Positions 42,992-51,412 of a DNA stretch of 64,000 bases are shown piece after piece. The notes below the pieces were generated by a model. It did not search any database and had not been told where the DNA came from. It worked only from the letters and a program-made list of their open reading frames with translations. Position 1 is the first letter of the stretch, and each line of letters starts with the position of its first letter. Source of the DNA: DATJNI01 sp035508275 (lineage in GTDB: Bacteria; Patescibacteriota; Saccharimonadia; Saccharimonadales; UBA4665); NCBI GenBank assembly GCA_035508275.1, contig DATJNI010000007.1:1-64000 (forward strand), written 5' to 3'. The translations under genes were made by a program, and so were the position numbers.

Positions 42992-44292
42992 ACTAGTATT
43001 TCCTCAATGCTTTTTAGAGTTTGTTCGCGGGAAAAGTACTCTCCAGGTATGCCGCTATGCTTAGTCATAACAAACATGTTTTGCGAGAAGTTCTTAATTA
43101 GCTTTTTGGCTTTAGCATAGTCTGACCGGTCAGAGGCACTTAATTCGCCTTCACCAATAATGGCGATGATGCCCTTTAGGGATTCGTACTTTTGGAGCAA
43201 GGCTTGGACCTGGACGCTTAGAAGGTAGTGTCTATCTCCAACTATCTCTGGGCTAAGTAGGGATGAGTTTAGCTGGGTTAAATCGACAGCTGGGCGAATT
43301 CCCTGTTCGGCCACTTTTCGACTTAGTACTATAGTCGAGTCCATTTCGTGTTGAATAAACTGCACGGCTGGGTCGGAAATGTCGTCAGCTGGTACGTAAA
43401 TAGTTTGAACCGCAGTAATTGAACCGTTTTCGTTGGAGCTAAGACGGTCCTGGAGCATTTTTACGTCTGAGAAGATAGTTGGCTCATAACCGCCTTCGTT
43501 AGGAACTTGGTCAAGAATGGTGGAGACTTCGTTTCTTGCCTGGACATAACGATACATATTGTCGGCAAAGAAAAGGATATCTTTATGGGCTACGTCTCTG
43601 AAGTACTCAGCGCTAGCTACGGCAGATATGCCGATTAGTGACCTTTGGACTGGGTTTTCGTTCATTTGAGCAAAGAACATGCAGGTGTTCTTGAGAAGAT
43701 CGTTTTCCTTTAGGGTTTCGTAGAGTTCGTGTCCTTCACGGATACGCTCACCAATACCGGCAAAGTAAGATAATCCGCCGCCACTTTTAGCGATGTTGTT
43801 TATTAGCTCCATGGTTAGAACAGTTTTACCAACACCAGCACCACCAATAATGCCTATTTTCCTGCCCTTAACAAAGGGCGTGAAGAAGTCTATGACTTTA
43901 ATGCCAGTTTCCAGAATTTCTGGTTTGGCCATGGTGAACTTAGAGGTGGCATTCTCAAGTTTGAAGATATCTTTAAATGGTGCTTCTTTGGGATTTATGG
44001 CTGGCAAACCATCGAGAGGTTCGCCGAAGATATTAAGTACCCGGCCAATGGTTTTTTCACCAATTGGTATTTCAATACTTTTGTTGGTCCTTCTGACCGC
44101 CATGCCTTTAGTTAGATTAGTGGCACCCTTAACGTTTAGACAAAAAGCAACGCCGCCTGGTTCAATGTGATCAACCATTAAAATGGAGCTCTCTTCGTTG
44201 TCGACCACAATTATTTCATTTATGTCTGGTACATCAGAGTCAAAGGCCACCTTGACGACAAAACTTTTAACTGTAGATAAGCTGCCTGCCAT
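42988..44292 (-). CDS. atpD: ATP synthase F1 beta subunit
   Basis: Catalytic subunit of F1. The 434 residues include the P-loop GGAGVGKT at 150-157, the catalytic GERIREG at 181-187 with Glu182, and the DELSEED-like region replaced by a diverged C-terminal segment (SASDRSDYAKAKKLIKNFSQN). The protein is ~30-40 residues shorter than typical beta subunits and diverged outside the motifs, which fits this lineage. All nucleotide-binding residues look intact. One base separates it from the atpG stop. Confidence 0.94.
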   Translation of the reverse strand: MAGSLSTVKSFVVKVAFDSDVPDINEIIVVDNEESSILMVDHIEPGGVAFCLNVKGATNLTKGMAVRRTNKSIEIPIGEKTIGRVLNIFGEPLDGLPAINPKEAPFKDIFKLENATSKFTMAKPEILETGIKVIDFFTPFVKGRKIGIIGGAGVGKTVLTMELINNIAKSGGGLSYFAGIGERIREGHELYETLKENDLLKNTCMFFAQMNENPVQRSLIGISAVASAEYFRDVAHKDILFFADNMYRYVQARNEVSTILDQVPNEGGYEPTIFSDVKMLQDRLSSNENGSITAVQTIYVPADDISDPAVQFIQHEMDSTIVLSRKVAEQGIRPAVDLTQLNSSLLSPEIVGDRHYLLSVQVQALLQKYESLKGIIAIIGEGELSASDRSDYAKAKKLIKNFSQNMFVMTKHSGIPGEYFSREQTLKSIEEILV

Positions 44293-44293
44293 G

Positions 44294-45154
44294 CTACCCT
44301 GCCTCGACTCTCGTTTTCTTTAGACCGTTAACAATTTCTTTTAGGCGTTCGTCTTTAACGGAGCGCTTAGCACGGTTGTAGGCAATGTGAACTTCGCTTT
44401 TCATGTCATCAGCCCTAGAGTGGGCAGCCCGCATAGCCTGAAAGCGTGAGGCGTATTGGGCAAGCTTAGATTCTAGGATTAACTGCGACAAGGTAATCTG
44501 CATCATTGATCTTTCCAGGTGAGCAACCACGGCAAAGGTACTAGGTTCGAAAATGTAGGTATGCTCGTTAATGACGTCGTCGATATTTTCAATTTCATTG
44601 CCTCGTTCGTTAACGGCATGTGACAGTTCAATTTGTCTAACTTCTTGGTTCATCAGCGAAACGTATTCCTGGTAATAAACTTTGGTAGATTTATATTTCT
44701 TAATGTCCTCAACTACAGGCATGACATTTATGTTTCGGTCTTGCAGGGGCATTTTGTAATACTTCTTGTAGAAAACTCCCTGTTGGGCTAGTTGCATAGC
44801 GCCGTGATGGCCGACAACAATTATGTCGTTTTTTTCTTTGTTGTAGTTGGCCAGCATAAGTTTAATTAGTTTTTGGTCAATGTCGCCAGAGAAAGTACCC
44901 TCAGCCGTTATTATTATCAGGAGGTCTTTTTTGGAAACATCTTGGTCTGTGCGATCACGGCCGAAGCTAAACTCTTCGCCAACTTTAATCTGTGAGTAGA
45001 TGGACCAAAGCTGGTGGTAGAACTTGGTAGATTGCAGCACTTGGTCCTTGATCTTAGAAATACGCATACTAGCTAGTCCCTCGAAAACAGAGGTTAGCTC
45101 CACCAAGGTACCCATGGATAATTCTTCTTCGGCTAGTTCCATGACTTTTCTCAC
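44294..45154 (-). CDS. atpG: ATP synthase F1 gamma subunit, strongly divergent
   Basis: Gamma is the rotating shaft. Assignment rests on position between atpA and atpD, length (286) and the C-terminal helix with the pattern MRAAHSRADDMKSEVHIAYNRAKRS and KDERLKEIVNG. The N-terminal helix lacks the usual ITKAM-KMVAASK motif and reads instead LVELTSVFEGLASMRISKIK; the central DRGLCGGLN motif is replaced by TAEGTFSGDID. Such divergence weakens certainty about coupling to a c-ring. It overlaps atpA by four bases. Confidence 0.82.
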   Translation of the reverse strand: MRKVMELAEEELSMGTLVELTSVFEGLASMRISKIKDQVLQSTKFYHQLWSIYSQIKVGEEFSFGRDRTDQDVSKKDLLIIITAEGTFSGDIDQKLIKLMLANYNKEKNDIIVVGHHGAMQLAQQGVFYKKYYKMPLQDRNINVMPVVEDIKKYKSTKVYYQEYVSLMNQEVRQIELSHAVNERGNEIENIDDVINEHTYIFEPSTFAVVAHLERSMMQITLSQLILESKLAQYASRFQAMRAAHSRADDMKSEVHIAYNRAKRSVKDERLKEIVNGLKKTRVEAG

Positions 45155-46701
45155 GGGTGTACCTCCTGCTTTTCTTTTTCTTTGGCGTCTGGTGCCGCAG
45201 TTGGCTGGGCTTGTTTAGTTTGTTCAGGCGCATCTTGCTGGTCGTCTAGCTGGGCTGCCGCTGCTTCAGTTTGGCTGGTTTTTGGCATGGTTACACAGAG
45301 TTTCTTTAGTTCGTCGCGGACTGCCATAAAGTCTTCGTCTTTCTTTATTCTCCCAGCGTATTCATTAGCGCTTTGTTTGAGTTTGCCGACGTCTAGCTTT
45401 TCGTTGTCGGCTAGGTTAAGTAAGATGTCGAACATTAATTGTTGAGACATAAGCGAATAGGAATCGTTGGGGCCTTGGGTTAGTACTTCAAAGATTTGTT
45501 TGCCTGTTTGATAGGCTTTCCTGGCTTCGGTGCCTAGTTCGCTGCCGAAGTGAGAGTATTCTTCAGCTTCGCGGTAGTCGGCCAGCACTTTCATAGTTTT
45601 AGCGGCGTACTCTTTTTGACGAGCATTATGTCCTAGGCCGCCAGCACGTGTCACACTTAGACCGATGTTAAGGGCTGGCCTTATGCCTTTTCTAAAAGTC
45701 TGCATATCCATAATCCATTGGCCGTCGGTAATGGACATTATGTTGGTAGGTAGGTAGGCAGTGATGTCGCCGTTAGCAGCATGAACAATTGGAATGGAGG
45801 TCAGGGTTTTGCCCGATGAATTTAGTCGCCCTGCTCGCTCTAGTAGCGAAGAGTGGGCGTAGAACATGTCTCCTGGGTAAGAGTCTCGTCCTGGGCTAAC
45901 GTTAGATAAAAGAGATATTTCCCGGTAAGTGTGGGCGTGGGAAGTTAAGTCGTCGTAGATGACAATGGTGTCTACTTGCATCTTTTGCCAGAAAAACTCA
46001 GCGATTGAGCAAGCTACGTAAGGAGCTATGTAGTTGACTATTAACGATTCAAAAATTGTCGCTACCACTACTACTACCTTTTCCAGGCTACCGTTAGTCT
46101 TTAAGTGATCTAGTAGGGTGTCGACATCAGCTCGGCGTTTGGCTATTAGGCAGTAGACAACCAGTTGGTCAGTGTTTTTTTGGTTGATAGTCAGCTGGGT
46201 TGCTAGGGTACTTTTACCGGTTTTAGAGTCGCCTATCATGGCCATTCGCTGTCCCCTAACTACTGGGAAGAGAGCGTCTATAGCGACTACACCACTTTCG
46301 ACTTGGTCCTGGATGAGACGACGTTCGTGAATTGGCGGAGCGTCTTTAAAGACTGGCCAGACATCCTCAGCGACAATTGGGCCTTTGCCGTCTAGGGGTT
46401 CGCCGGTCACGGAAACTACACGGCCAATAAACTCTTTGCCGACTTTAGTAACTAACTCTTTGTGCTGAACGACTGCAACCATGCCGGATTTAACAGGCAC
46501 GCTGCCTAAGTGAAGTACGCTAATATATTCCGGCATTATTTCGTGAACAAAGCCTTTGGAGCCATCTTCGAACATGACTAGAGTATTAATTGTGCAAGGC
46601 TGCAGCCCTCTAACTTTAATTAAAAACTTATCTACAGCGATAACTTCGCCTATTGGATTGCCTTTTTTGACTAGGCTGTCGAAGTGGGCTGAGTTACTCA
46701 C
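45151..46701 (-). CDS. atpA: ATP synthase F1 alpha subunit
   Basis: The non-catalytic nucleotide-binding subunit. The 516 residues show the P-loop GDSKTGKST at 157-165 (normally GDRQTGKT), the arginine-finger region IGLSVTRAGG, and a ~40-residue Gln/Ala-rich C-terminal extension (AAAAQLDDQQDAPEQTKQAQ). The key arginine is present. The extension is unusual. It overlaps atpH upstream and atpG downstream by four bases each, and so is tightly coupled. Confidence 0.94.
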   Translation of the reverse strand: MSNSAHFDSLVKKGNPIGEVIAVDKFLIKVRGLQPCTINTLVMFEDGSKGFVHEIMPEYISVLHLGSVPVKSGMVAVVQHKELVTKVGKEFIGRVVSVTGEPLDGKGPIVAEDVWPVFKDAPPIHERRLIQDQVESGVVAIDALFPVVRGQRMAMIGDSKTGKSTLATQLTINQKNTDQLVVYCLIAKRRADVDTLLDHLKTNGSLEKVVVVVATIFESLIVNYIAPYVACSIAEFFWQKMQVDTIVIYDDLTSHAHTYREISLLSNVSPGRDSYPGDMFYAHSSLLERAGRLNSSGKTLTSIPIVHAANGDITAYLPTNIMSITDGQWIMDMQTFRKGIRPALNIGLSVTRAGGLGHNARQKEYAAKTMKVLADYREAEEYSHFGSELGTEARKAYQTGKQIFEVLTQGPNDSYSLMSQQLMFDILLNLADNEKLDVGKLKQSANEYAGRIKKDEDFMAVRDELKKLCVTMPKTSQTEAAAAQLDDQQDAPEQTKQAQPTAAPDAKEKEKQEVHP

Positions 46702-47213
46702 TGGGTAGCCCCCTGGTTAGTGGTTTGGTCGGACTGGGTTATGCGCTGCAACAGTATGTTTTTCTTTTTGACGAAGTCTTGAGCCAAGGAAAAGTCAAAG
46801 TAGCGATTGGTGGTTCTAAGCACACAACCAACACCAATAGTTGGTTGCAGGCCAACAGTTAGAAGTAGTTGGGGATGAATTTCTTTTCTAAGCCAAGTCA
46901 TTAGTTTTTCTAAGAATGCTGGGCTTGGTTCGGAACTGAAGCTCATATGCAGGATTGGGCTATGCTCTTTAATCTCGGCTAGGAAAATTTTCAAGTTAGT
47001 GCGGTCGTCCTCGTGGAGTAGGTTAAGATTGTTAGCGTTAACCATTTTGTCTATGAAATAGGTGGTCTTTGGCATCTGGGTAGTAGCGCCTGGCTGTCTT
47101 AGTTTAAGCTGGAGCAATTGGTCATCAATAAGGCTAATATCTCTAAGCATACGAGAAACATCTATGTACCCCGTGATAGTTGGCGGCAGCGTGAGTGTGT
47201 TCTTAGGCTCCAT
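46698..47213 (-). CDS. atpH: ATP synthase delta-like subunit
   Basis: Delta links F1 to the peripheral stalk. The 171 residues are weakly conserved but end with the family pattern LLLTVGLQPTIGVGCVLRTTNRYFDFS (matching the C-terminal strand and Sl motif). The N-terminal helical domain is diverged. Start: ATG at 47213, with GAGGA eight bases upstream, inside the end of atpF, rather than the longer frame. The position between atpF and atpA supports the call. Confidence 0.78.
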   Translation of the reverse strand: MEPKNTLTLPPTITGYIDVSRMLRDISLIDDQLLQLKLRQPGATTQMPKTTYFIDKMVNANNLNLLHEDDRTNLKIFLAEIKEHSPILHMSFSSEPSPAFLEKLMTWLRKEIHPQLLLTVGLQPTIGVGCVLRTTNRYFDFSLAQDFVKKKNILLQRITQSDQTTNQGATQ

Positions 47214-47838
47214 GTTCAATGTCCTCAATGATAGCCTTCTTGTTAGCTTCTAGATCAGCAATGATATATTCCAGCTGGTCGCTCAAATCTATTTGGTCGC
47301 CAACTGCTTCAATGACGTAGTGGTTAACAATATCTGTCATGTTGTTTTGGAAGTGGCTAAGCATGATGCGTTTGGAGTCAGCTACCTCCTTCTCTACCTG
47401 TTTGGAAAGTTGCTGGCGTTGTTCCTCAATAGCTACGTTGGTTCGTTGTATGGAGTCTATAGCCAGTTGTTTAGCATCACTAATTGACTGTTCGTATTTG
47501 GCAAATTCTTGCTTTAAGGACTTGGAGACTTCGGTCTTCATGTACTCATTAAGCTGAGAGGTGGTAAGGCGCATATCTTGCTGAAGGAACATGGCATTTT
47601 CACCTATTATTTTCTCGAAGTGCAGTCGGCCTCTGTTTTTGAGCTCTTCACGAAAGTCGTCGTTAAAGATATGCTCTATGTCCTGATCAGCAACTTTTTG
47701 GGCGGATTGGGATAAATTTACTTTGCCAACCGCTTTTGTCTCTGTAGGAGCCTTACCAAGGCGATGAATAAGCCAAATGAAAGCAATGCCGCTGGCAGCT
47801 ATGCTAGCTAGAATGAGGTATAACCACCAGATTGACAT
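47203..47838 (-). CDS. atpF: ATP synthase b-like subunit
   Basis: A 211-residue protein with one N-terminal helix (about 4-26) and a long charged helix expected to form a parallel coiled coil (roughly 60-190, with many Gln, Lys and Glu), as in the peripheral stalk b subunit. It is longer than the usual ~160. The call depends on architecture and gene order. GGTGGG lies nine bases before the ATG. It begins the operon: no atpB or atpE lies upstream. Confidence 0.75.
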   Translation of the reverse strand: MSIWWLYLILASIAASGIAFIWLIHRLGKAPTETKAVGKVNLSQSAQKVADQDIEHIFNDDFREELKNRGRLHFEKIIGENAMFLQQDMRLTTSQLNEYMKTEVSKSLKQEFAKYEQSISDAKQLAIDSIQRTNVAIEEQRQQLSKQVEKEVADSKRIMLSHFQNNMTDIVNHYVIEAVGDQIDLSDQLEYIIADLEANKKAIIEDIEHGA

Positions 47839-47902
47839 TTTTATTTACCCACCGTCATTTCTTTATTTTTTCGGCATTAAAGTTCCGAGTTTATCCTTAA
47901 CA

Positions 47903-47931
47903 AAAGCTAGTGCCTTTTAAGCAGTAGCTTT
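47903..47931. terminator. Inverted repeat before the atp operon, near-copy of the one at 8370
   Basis: AAAGCTAGTGC, seven-base loop, GCAGTAGCTTT: 10 of 11 arm positions pair. On the minus strand the second arm is followed by TTTTGTT, as in an intrinsic terminator for metG-tatD-nifS. One arm is identical to that of the palindrome at 8370-8399. It could be a terminator type used by this genome or a shared regulatory site. Confidence 0.55.
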
Positions 47932-47940
47932 ACTACTAAA

Positions 47941-47970
47941 AGTATACTCTTTATACCGATGTAAATACAA
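47941..47970 (-). promoter_or_regulatory. Candidate promoter for the atp operon
   Basis: TTGTAT at 47965-47970, 18 bases, TATACT at 47941-47946. Transcripts from here would carry the inverted repeat in their leader. A second, weaker candidate lies beyond the repeat (TTGTTA at 47898-47903, 18 bases, TAATGC). Sequence alone does not decide between them. Confidence 0.4.
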
Positions 47971-47978
47971 TTGGTTTT

Positions 47979-49115
47979 CTATAGTATTTTCTGAAGTGAG
48001 TCGAGTAAATATTCTATATCTTTTTTGGTCGTTTGACGGCCTAATGTAAACCTAATGCTGGATCTGGCGTCTTTATCTGAAATGCCCATAGCCTTTAGTA
48101 CGTGCGAAGGTTCCTCACGGCTTTCGGTGCAGGCAGAGCCGGCTGCGGCCATGATACCAAGTTCATCAAGCTCCATAAGTAATCTCTCGTTGTCGATATT
48201 AGGAAATGTGACATGGGCGTTATTTGGTAAGTGAAACTTAGGTGAGCCGTTAATAATACAGTTTGGTAATTCATTACTTAACTTGTTAAGTAAGTCACTT
48301 CTTAGCGTATTGAGCCTTATACTTTCCTCTTCCTTTAAGCTGGAGGCTAGACTTAAAGCTTCGGCAAAGCCTACTGCGCCAGCCACATTTTCGGTACCAG
48401 AGCGATAATTAAATTCCTGACCACCGCCTTCAATTTGTGGCTGTATTTTTGTGCCTGATTTTATGTAGAGAGCCCCGCTTTGTTTAGGGCCATAAGTTTT
48501 AGAGCCATTTAAGCTCATTAGATCTATTTTTAACCTGGAAACGTGTAGGTCTAAGTAATTGGCAGATTGAGCACAGTCAGAGTGAAGTAAAAGTGGCAGA
48601 TTGTTTTTCCTTTTAGCCAGTTTTTCTTTAATAATACTCGCTACCTGACTTAAGGGCTGTACGGTACCAACTTCGTTATTGGCATGCATAATGCTTACTA
48701 GCACTGTTTTGTCGTCGATTTTCTTTTGTAGGTCGCTCAAGTCTATTCGACCATACTTATCTACCTTGGCTATCTTACTATTAAAGTTCTTGGTAGGTAT
48801 TAGGACCGATTCATGTTCAACGGCACTTACAACTACATTTGCTTCGGGGTATTGCTGCATTATGCCTTTAATAGCTAGGTTGTTGGCTTCTGTTGCTCCG
48901 GCAGTAAAGATTATCTCCTGATGTTTAGCACCGAGAACTCCAGCTACTTTGCTTCTAGCAGTTTCTAGATCGTCTTTAATTTTTTTTGCGTTTAGATATC
49001 CTGCTGAAGGGTTGAAGTACTTAGTTTTTAGATAAGGTAACATTGCCTCCAGAACTTGGTTATCTAGTGGAGTTGCTGCCGCGTAATCTAAGTACAGTTG
49101 CCTTTGCTTGGTCAT
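47979..49115 (-). CDS. Cysteine desulfurase (NifS/IscS-like)
   Basis: A PLP enzyme that takes sulfur from cysteine for tRNA thiolation or Fe-S clusters. The 378-residue sequence has the PLP lysine K206 in SLNGSKTYGP, HANNEVGT, the RSGTENV motif and the persulfide Cys329 in AAGSACTES. The active-site loop form and length fit the group I NifS/IscS type. No IscU-like scaffold is near; with mnmA in the same window, thiolation of U34 is a likely use. It is the last gene of a metG-tatD-nifS operon, overlapping tatD by four bases. Confidence 0.92.
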   Translation of the reverse strand: MTKQRQLYLDYAAATPLDNQVLEAMLPYLKTKYFNPSAGYLNAKKIKDDLETARSKVAGVLGAKHQEIIFTAGATEANNLAIKGIMQQYPEANVVVSAVEHESVLIPTKNFNSKIAKVDKYGRIDLSDLQKKIDDKTVLVSIMHANNEVGTVQPLSQVASIIKEKLAKRKNNLPLLLHSDCAQSANYLDLHVSRLKIDLMSLNGSKTYGPKQSGALYIKSGTKIQPQIEGGGQEFNYRSGTENVAGAVGFAEALSLASSLKEEESIRLNTLRSDLLNKLSNELPNCIINGSPKFHLPNNAHVTFPNIDNERLLMELDELGIMAAAGSACTESREEPSHVLKAMGISDKDARSSIRFTLGRQTTKKDIEYLLDSLQKIL

Positions 49116-49924
49116 ATCTTAAAGAGTTTTTGCGCATTGGCGGTTGTGGACGTTGCTATATCTTCAATAGAAACATCTTTTTCTTTAGCAAGAAATTCTG
49201 CGACGCTATGCACCTGAGCCGGGGTGTTGACCTTACCGCGAATAGGCCAAGGTGCAAGATAGGGCGAGTCGGTTTCTAGAACAATGTTTGTTAGAGGTGT
49301 TGACCTGTGGACCTGCTTTAGCTCCTGATCGCTAGTGAAGGTGGAGATGCCATTAATGCCAATGAGGAGATTATTCCTGAGGGCTTTATCTAAGTTGCCA
49401 AGGCTGTCTGTATAGCTATGCAGCACGCCCATTGGAGTGTATTTTTCGTAGATTGGCCAAAAGTCGTCAAAACCGTCGCGGACATGGAAAATTACTGGCA
49501 AGTTCTTACTTTTTGCAAGCTCTAGCTGCATCTCAAAGATCTTTTTTTGTTTCTCAACGTCTTCGCCGCCGTGATGGTAATCCAGTCCGCACTCACCTAT
49601 TGCTATAACTTTTTTGCTGTCGGTAAGTTTTTTTAAATCTTCCAGCTTCTGAGGGTCTAGCGTCAAAGTCTTAGCTTCATAAGGGTGTATGCCGACACTA
49701 GCAAAACAATTGTCATATTTTTCGGCTAACTCAACGGCTCTAGCGCTAGATGGGTAATCGCAGCCAACAATGATTAACTTGTTAACATTACTCTTTTTAG
49801 CATCGTCTATTACCTTTTGTATGTCCGAAATGCCACCATCAGACCACATTTTGGCAATATGTTCGTCGCCATCAGTGATGCCAATTTCTTGTATATGGCA
49901 ATGGGTGTCTATTAGGTCTATCAT
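49112..49924 (-). CDS. tatD: TatD-family metal-dependent hydrolase (deoxyribonuclease)
   Basis: TatD enzymes are TIM-barrel metal nucleases (3'-5' DNase) involved in repair and nucleic acid turnover. The 270 residues carry the metal motif DTHCHIQE near the N-terminus, GECGLDYHH in the middle, VIFHVRDG, VLHSY and the final ETDSPYLAP. All the usual ligands are visible. It sits between metG and nifS with four-base overlaps on both sides. The association of tatD with metG is common in bacteria. Confidence 0.95.
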   Translation of the reverse strand: MIDLIDTHCHIQEIGITDGDEHIAKMWSDGGISDIQKVIDDAKKSNVNKLIIVGCDYPSSARAVELAEKYDNCFASVGIHPYEAKTLTLDPQKLEDLKKLTDSKKVIAIGECGLDYHHGGEDVEKQKKIFEMQLELAKSKNLPVIFHVRDGFDDFWPIYEKYTPMGVLHSYTDSLGNLDKALRNNLLIGINGISTFTSDQELKQVHRSTPLTNIVLETDSPYLAPWPIRGKVNTPAQVHSVAEFLAKEKDVSIEDIATSTTANAQKLFKI

Positions 49925-51372
49925 GGGGCTTTTTTAACTTTCTCTTCCTTTGGGAACAGAGACTCTTTTGGTAAGTGTACCTGTCCGTCTTTAAATATTT
50001 TATTAATTTTATCAGATGTTTCTGGGATAAAAGGGGTTAGTAGTCTAGCTATTAATAGCAGTGAGCTGACTTGGTAGTCTAGAACTTCTTTAAGGTGCTC
50101 TAGGTCTTTATTTTTAGCCAGCAACCATGGTTTTTCCTCGTCAATGTACTGGTTCAGTCCTCGAATATGTTCCCAGACTTCATCTAGGGCCATGTCGAAA
50201 CGGCAGTTATCTATGGCTTCTTCGTACTTTGCTAGATCATGCCCTATGTCCTGTTTGCCTGAATGTTTACCTGAGAGGTAAGAGTTGATCATGACGGCAG
50301 TTCGCTGCACGGCATTGCCCAGCTCATTAGCTAGCTCATTTTCGTAGGCAGACTTCATCTTTTCCCAGTTAAAGTCACCGTCGTCGTAACTTGGGATGTG
50401 TCTTAGCAAGTAGTAGCGAGTGGCATCGGTGCCATACTTCTTAACAATGTCGCTGGGGCTAACTACGTTACCGACAGATTTACTCATTTTCTTGCCATCG
50501 GAAGTGATGAAGCCGTGAACGTAAAGCTTGGCCGGTGTTGGTAGATCTAGACTTAGTAGCATAGCTGGCCAGATAGCTGCGTGGAAGCGAATAATGTCTT
50601 TGCCTATTACTTGTACGTCAGCCGGCCAGAACTTCTTAAAGTCAGCTGCTTCTGGATAACCAAGTACGGTAATGTAGTTCATGAGAGCTTCAAACCAGAC
50701 ATACATAACTTGTGAAGTATCGCCAGGTACAGGTATGCCCCAGTCGATCTTATCTTTTGGTCTAGAAACGCTAACATCATCTAGACCACTTTTAATGGTG
50801 CTGAGTATTTCGTTCTTTCTAGTAGTCGGAATTATTCGGTATTGATCGCTTTCAATTAGTTCTTGGATTTTAGATTGGTACTTAGATAATTTAAAGAAGT
50901 AATTTTCTTCTTCAATCTTTTCATAAGGACGGTTATGTACTGGGCAGACACCTTTGTTGGCTTTGACTTCGCTTTCGGTAAAGAAGGCTTCGTCGCCGGT
51001 GCAGTACCAGCCGCTATACTTTCCTTTGTATATGTCCTTAGAAAGGGCTTTCCAAATCATTTGAGCCCTCTCTTCGTGAGCTTTGTCAGTTGTACGGATA
51101 AAGCGGTTGTTAGAGGCATTCATGAGGGTGCAGAGGTCACGAAAGCTTTCACTAATTTTGTCGGCAAATGTTTTCGTTGGAACACCGACCTCTTTAGCTT
51201 TTTCGGCAATTTTGCCACCATGTTCGTCGGTACCAGTTGAGAAGATAATTTCCTTGCCGTTAAGATAGGCGTGACGAGCTAGAACATCGGCACAAGTTAA
51301 CTCCAGGGCAAACCCAATGTGTGGCTCTGCATTAACATAGGGAATAGAGGTTGTTACGTAGTACTTGCTCAT
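49921..51372 (-). CDS. metG: Methionyl-tRNA synthetase, short form
   Basis: Charges tRNA-Met. In 483 residues: the HIGF signature at 18-21 (HIGH variant), a connective peptide with Cys-containing knuckle (WYCTGDEAFF, VCPVHN), KMSKS near residue 300 and the anticodon-binding helical domain. It lacks the C-terminal tRNA-binding EMAP-like domain, as in many short MetRSs. The gene leads metG-tatD-nifS. Confidence 0.95.
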   Translation of the reverse strand: MSKYYVTTSIPYVNAEPHIGFALELTCADVLARHAYLNGKEIIFSTGTDEHGGKIAEKAKEVGVPTKTFADKISESFRDLCTLMNASNNRFIRTTDKAHEERAQMIWKALSKDIYKGKYSGWYCTGDEAFFTESEVKANKGVCPVHNRPYEKIEEENYFFKLSKYQSKIQELIESDQYRIIPTTRKNEILSTIKSGLDDVSVSRPKDKIDWGIPVPGDTSQVMYVWFEALMNYITVLGYPEAADFKKFWPADVQVIGKDIIRFHAAIWPAMLLSLDLPTPAKLYVHGFITSDGKKMSKSVGNVVSPSDIVKKYGTDATRYYLLRHIPSYDDGDFNWEKMKSAYENELANELGNAVQRTAVMINSYLSGKHSGKQDIGHDLAKYEEAIDNCRFDMALDEVWEHIRGLNQYIDEEKPWLLAKNKDLEHLKEVLDYQVSSLLLIARLLTPFIPETSDKINKIFKDGQVHLPKESLFPKEEKVKKAP

Positions 51373-51412
51373 AGTCCCTACTAGTTTAGTTTAATTACAC
51401 CTAAAATTCTAC

